Shown here: positions 5,456 to 5,593 of the stretch, piece after piece | Numbering within the stretch: position 1 is the first letter of the stretch | Layout of the letters: each line of letters opens with the position of its first letter | Assembly: GCA_030635005.1 (NCBI GenBank) | Contig: DAOVZS010000139.1 | Location: 1 to 5,593 of the forward strand | Reading direction: 5' to 3' | Length of the DNA stretch: 5,593 nt | Source of the DNA: Thiomargarita sp. | Lineage (GTDB): Bacteria; Pseudomonadota; Gammaproteobacteria; Beggiatoales; Beggiatoaceae | Notes under the pieces: generated by a model | Told to the model about the DNA's origin: nothing | Seen by the model: only the letters and a program-made list of their open reading frames with translations | Database searches by the model: none | Made by a program: the position numbers and the translations under genes

Positions 5456-5593
5456 TTAAAAACGAATATGTGCTGATGCATTTAAGCTGCTACGAGCACC
5501 ACGCCAATTATCAATATGATATTTGGTAAAAGGCAGTTCTGTTTTTTCAAAGAAACGAGGCCATCCAATTCTATCTACCCAGTCTGAAAGACG
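5456..5593 (-). CDS. dsrB: DsrB, beta subunit of dissimilatory sulfite reductase (3' end only)
   Basis: The minus strand from the window edge encodes the last 45 residues and a TAA stop (5458-5456). Segments such as WVDRIGWPRFFE, TKYHIDNWRGAR and the C-terminal SLNASAHIRF match the conserved DsrB C-terminus. DsrAB is the cytoplasmic alpha2-beta2 enzyme with sirohaem and [4Fe-4S] clusters; in sulfur oxidisers it works in reverse and produces sulfite. The sirohaem and cluster cysteines lie outside the window and cannot be checked. Its position directly before dsrEFH, with dsrA expected beyond the edge, is the usual order. Confidence 0.92.
   Translation of the reverse strand, partial: RLSDWVDRIGWPRFFEKTELPFTKYHIDNWRGARSSLNASAHIRF

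Overview
The window holds the distal part of a dissimilatory sulfite reductase (dsr) gene cluster of the sulfur-oxidising type. It is followed by a terminator and then by an unrelated partial gene for a lysine-rich repeat protein. Every gene I can support lies on the minus strand, so transcription runs from high to low coordinates. In that direction the order is dsrB (3' end only), dsrE, dsrF, dsrH, dsrC, dsrM, dsrK, dsrJ, terminator, and then a separate gene that runs off the left edge.

The presence of dsrEFH together with dsrC marks the reverse (oxidative) Dsr pathway of sulfur oxidisers, not that of sulfate reducers. The gene order and the A+T-rich composition suggest a low-GC sulfur-oxidising gammaproteobacterium, for example a Beggiatoa/Thioploca-like filament or a thiotrophic symbiont. 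The genus is an inference and cannot be fixed from this sequence.

How the genes fit together, from family knowledge: DsrEFH is a cytoplasmic sulfurtransferase that passes sulfur to the C-terminal cysteines of DsrC. DsrAB oxidises DsrC-bound or persulfidic sulfur to sulfite. The DsrMKJ(OP) membrane complex is thought to recycle DsrC and move electrons between it and the quinone pool or periplasm. The key residues are all visible: Cys78 in DsrE, Cys18 in DsrH, Cys98 and Cys109 in DsrC, four NarI-like haem-ligand histidines in DsrM, two [4Fe-4S] motifs plus a CCG domain in DsrK, and three CXXCH sites plus Cys46 in DsrJ.

Three things depart from the textbook layout. First, dsrL is absent between dsrK and dsrJ, and the cluster stops after dsrJ at a good intrinsic terminator, so dsrO, dsrP, dsrN and dsrL are not adjacent. 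Second, the dsrB/dsrE, dsrC/dsrM and dsrK/dsrJ gaps (52-54 bases each) all hold a strong hairpin without a U-tract, which suggests differential processing or stability of the polycistronic mRNA. Third, dsrM most likely starts nine codons later than its longest reading frame.

At the left edge (1-915) an open frame of 305 codons without a stop encodes an unrecognised N-terminal domain of about 170 residues and a Lys/Thr/Ala tail built from 66-base (22-residue) tandem repeats. The Val/Leu/Phe-rich frame on the opposite strand of this repeat is its shadow. The region 916-1144 holds the dsr terminator and a candidate promoter with an overlapping inverted repeat. I see no tRNA, rRNA, CRISPR array or insertion sequence.
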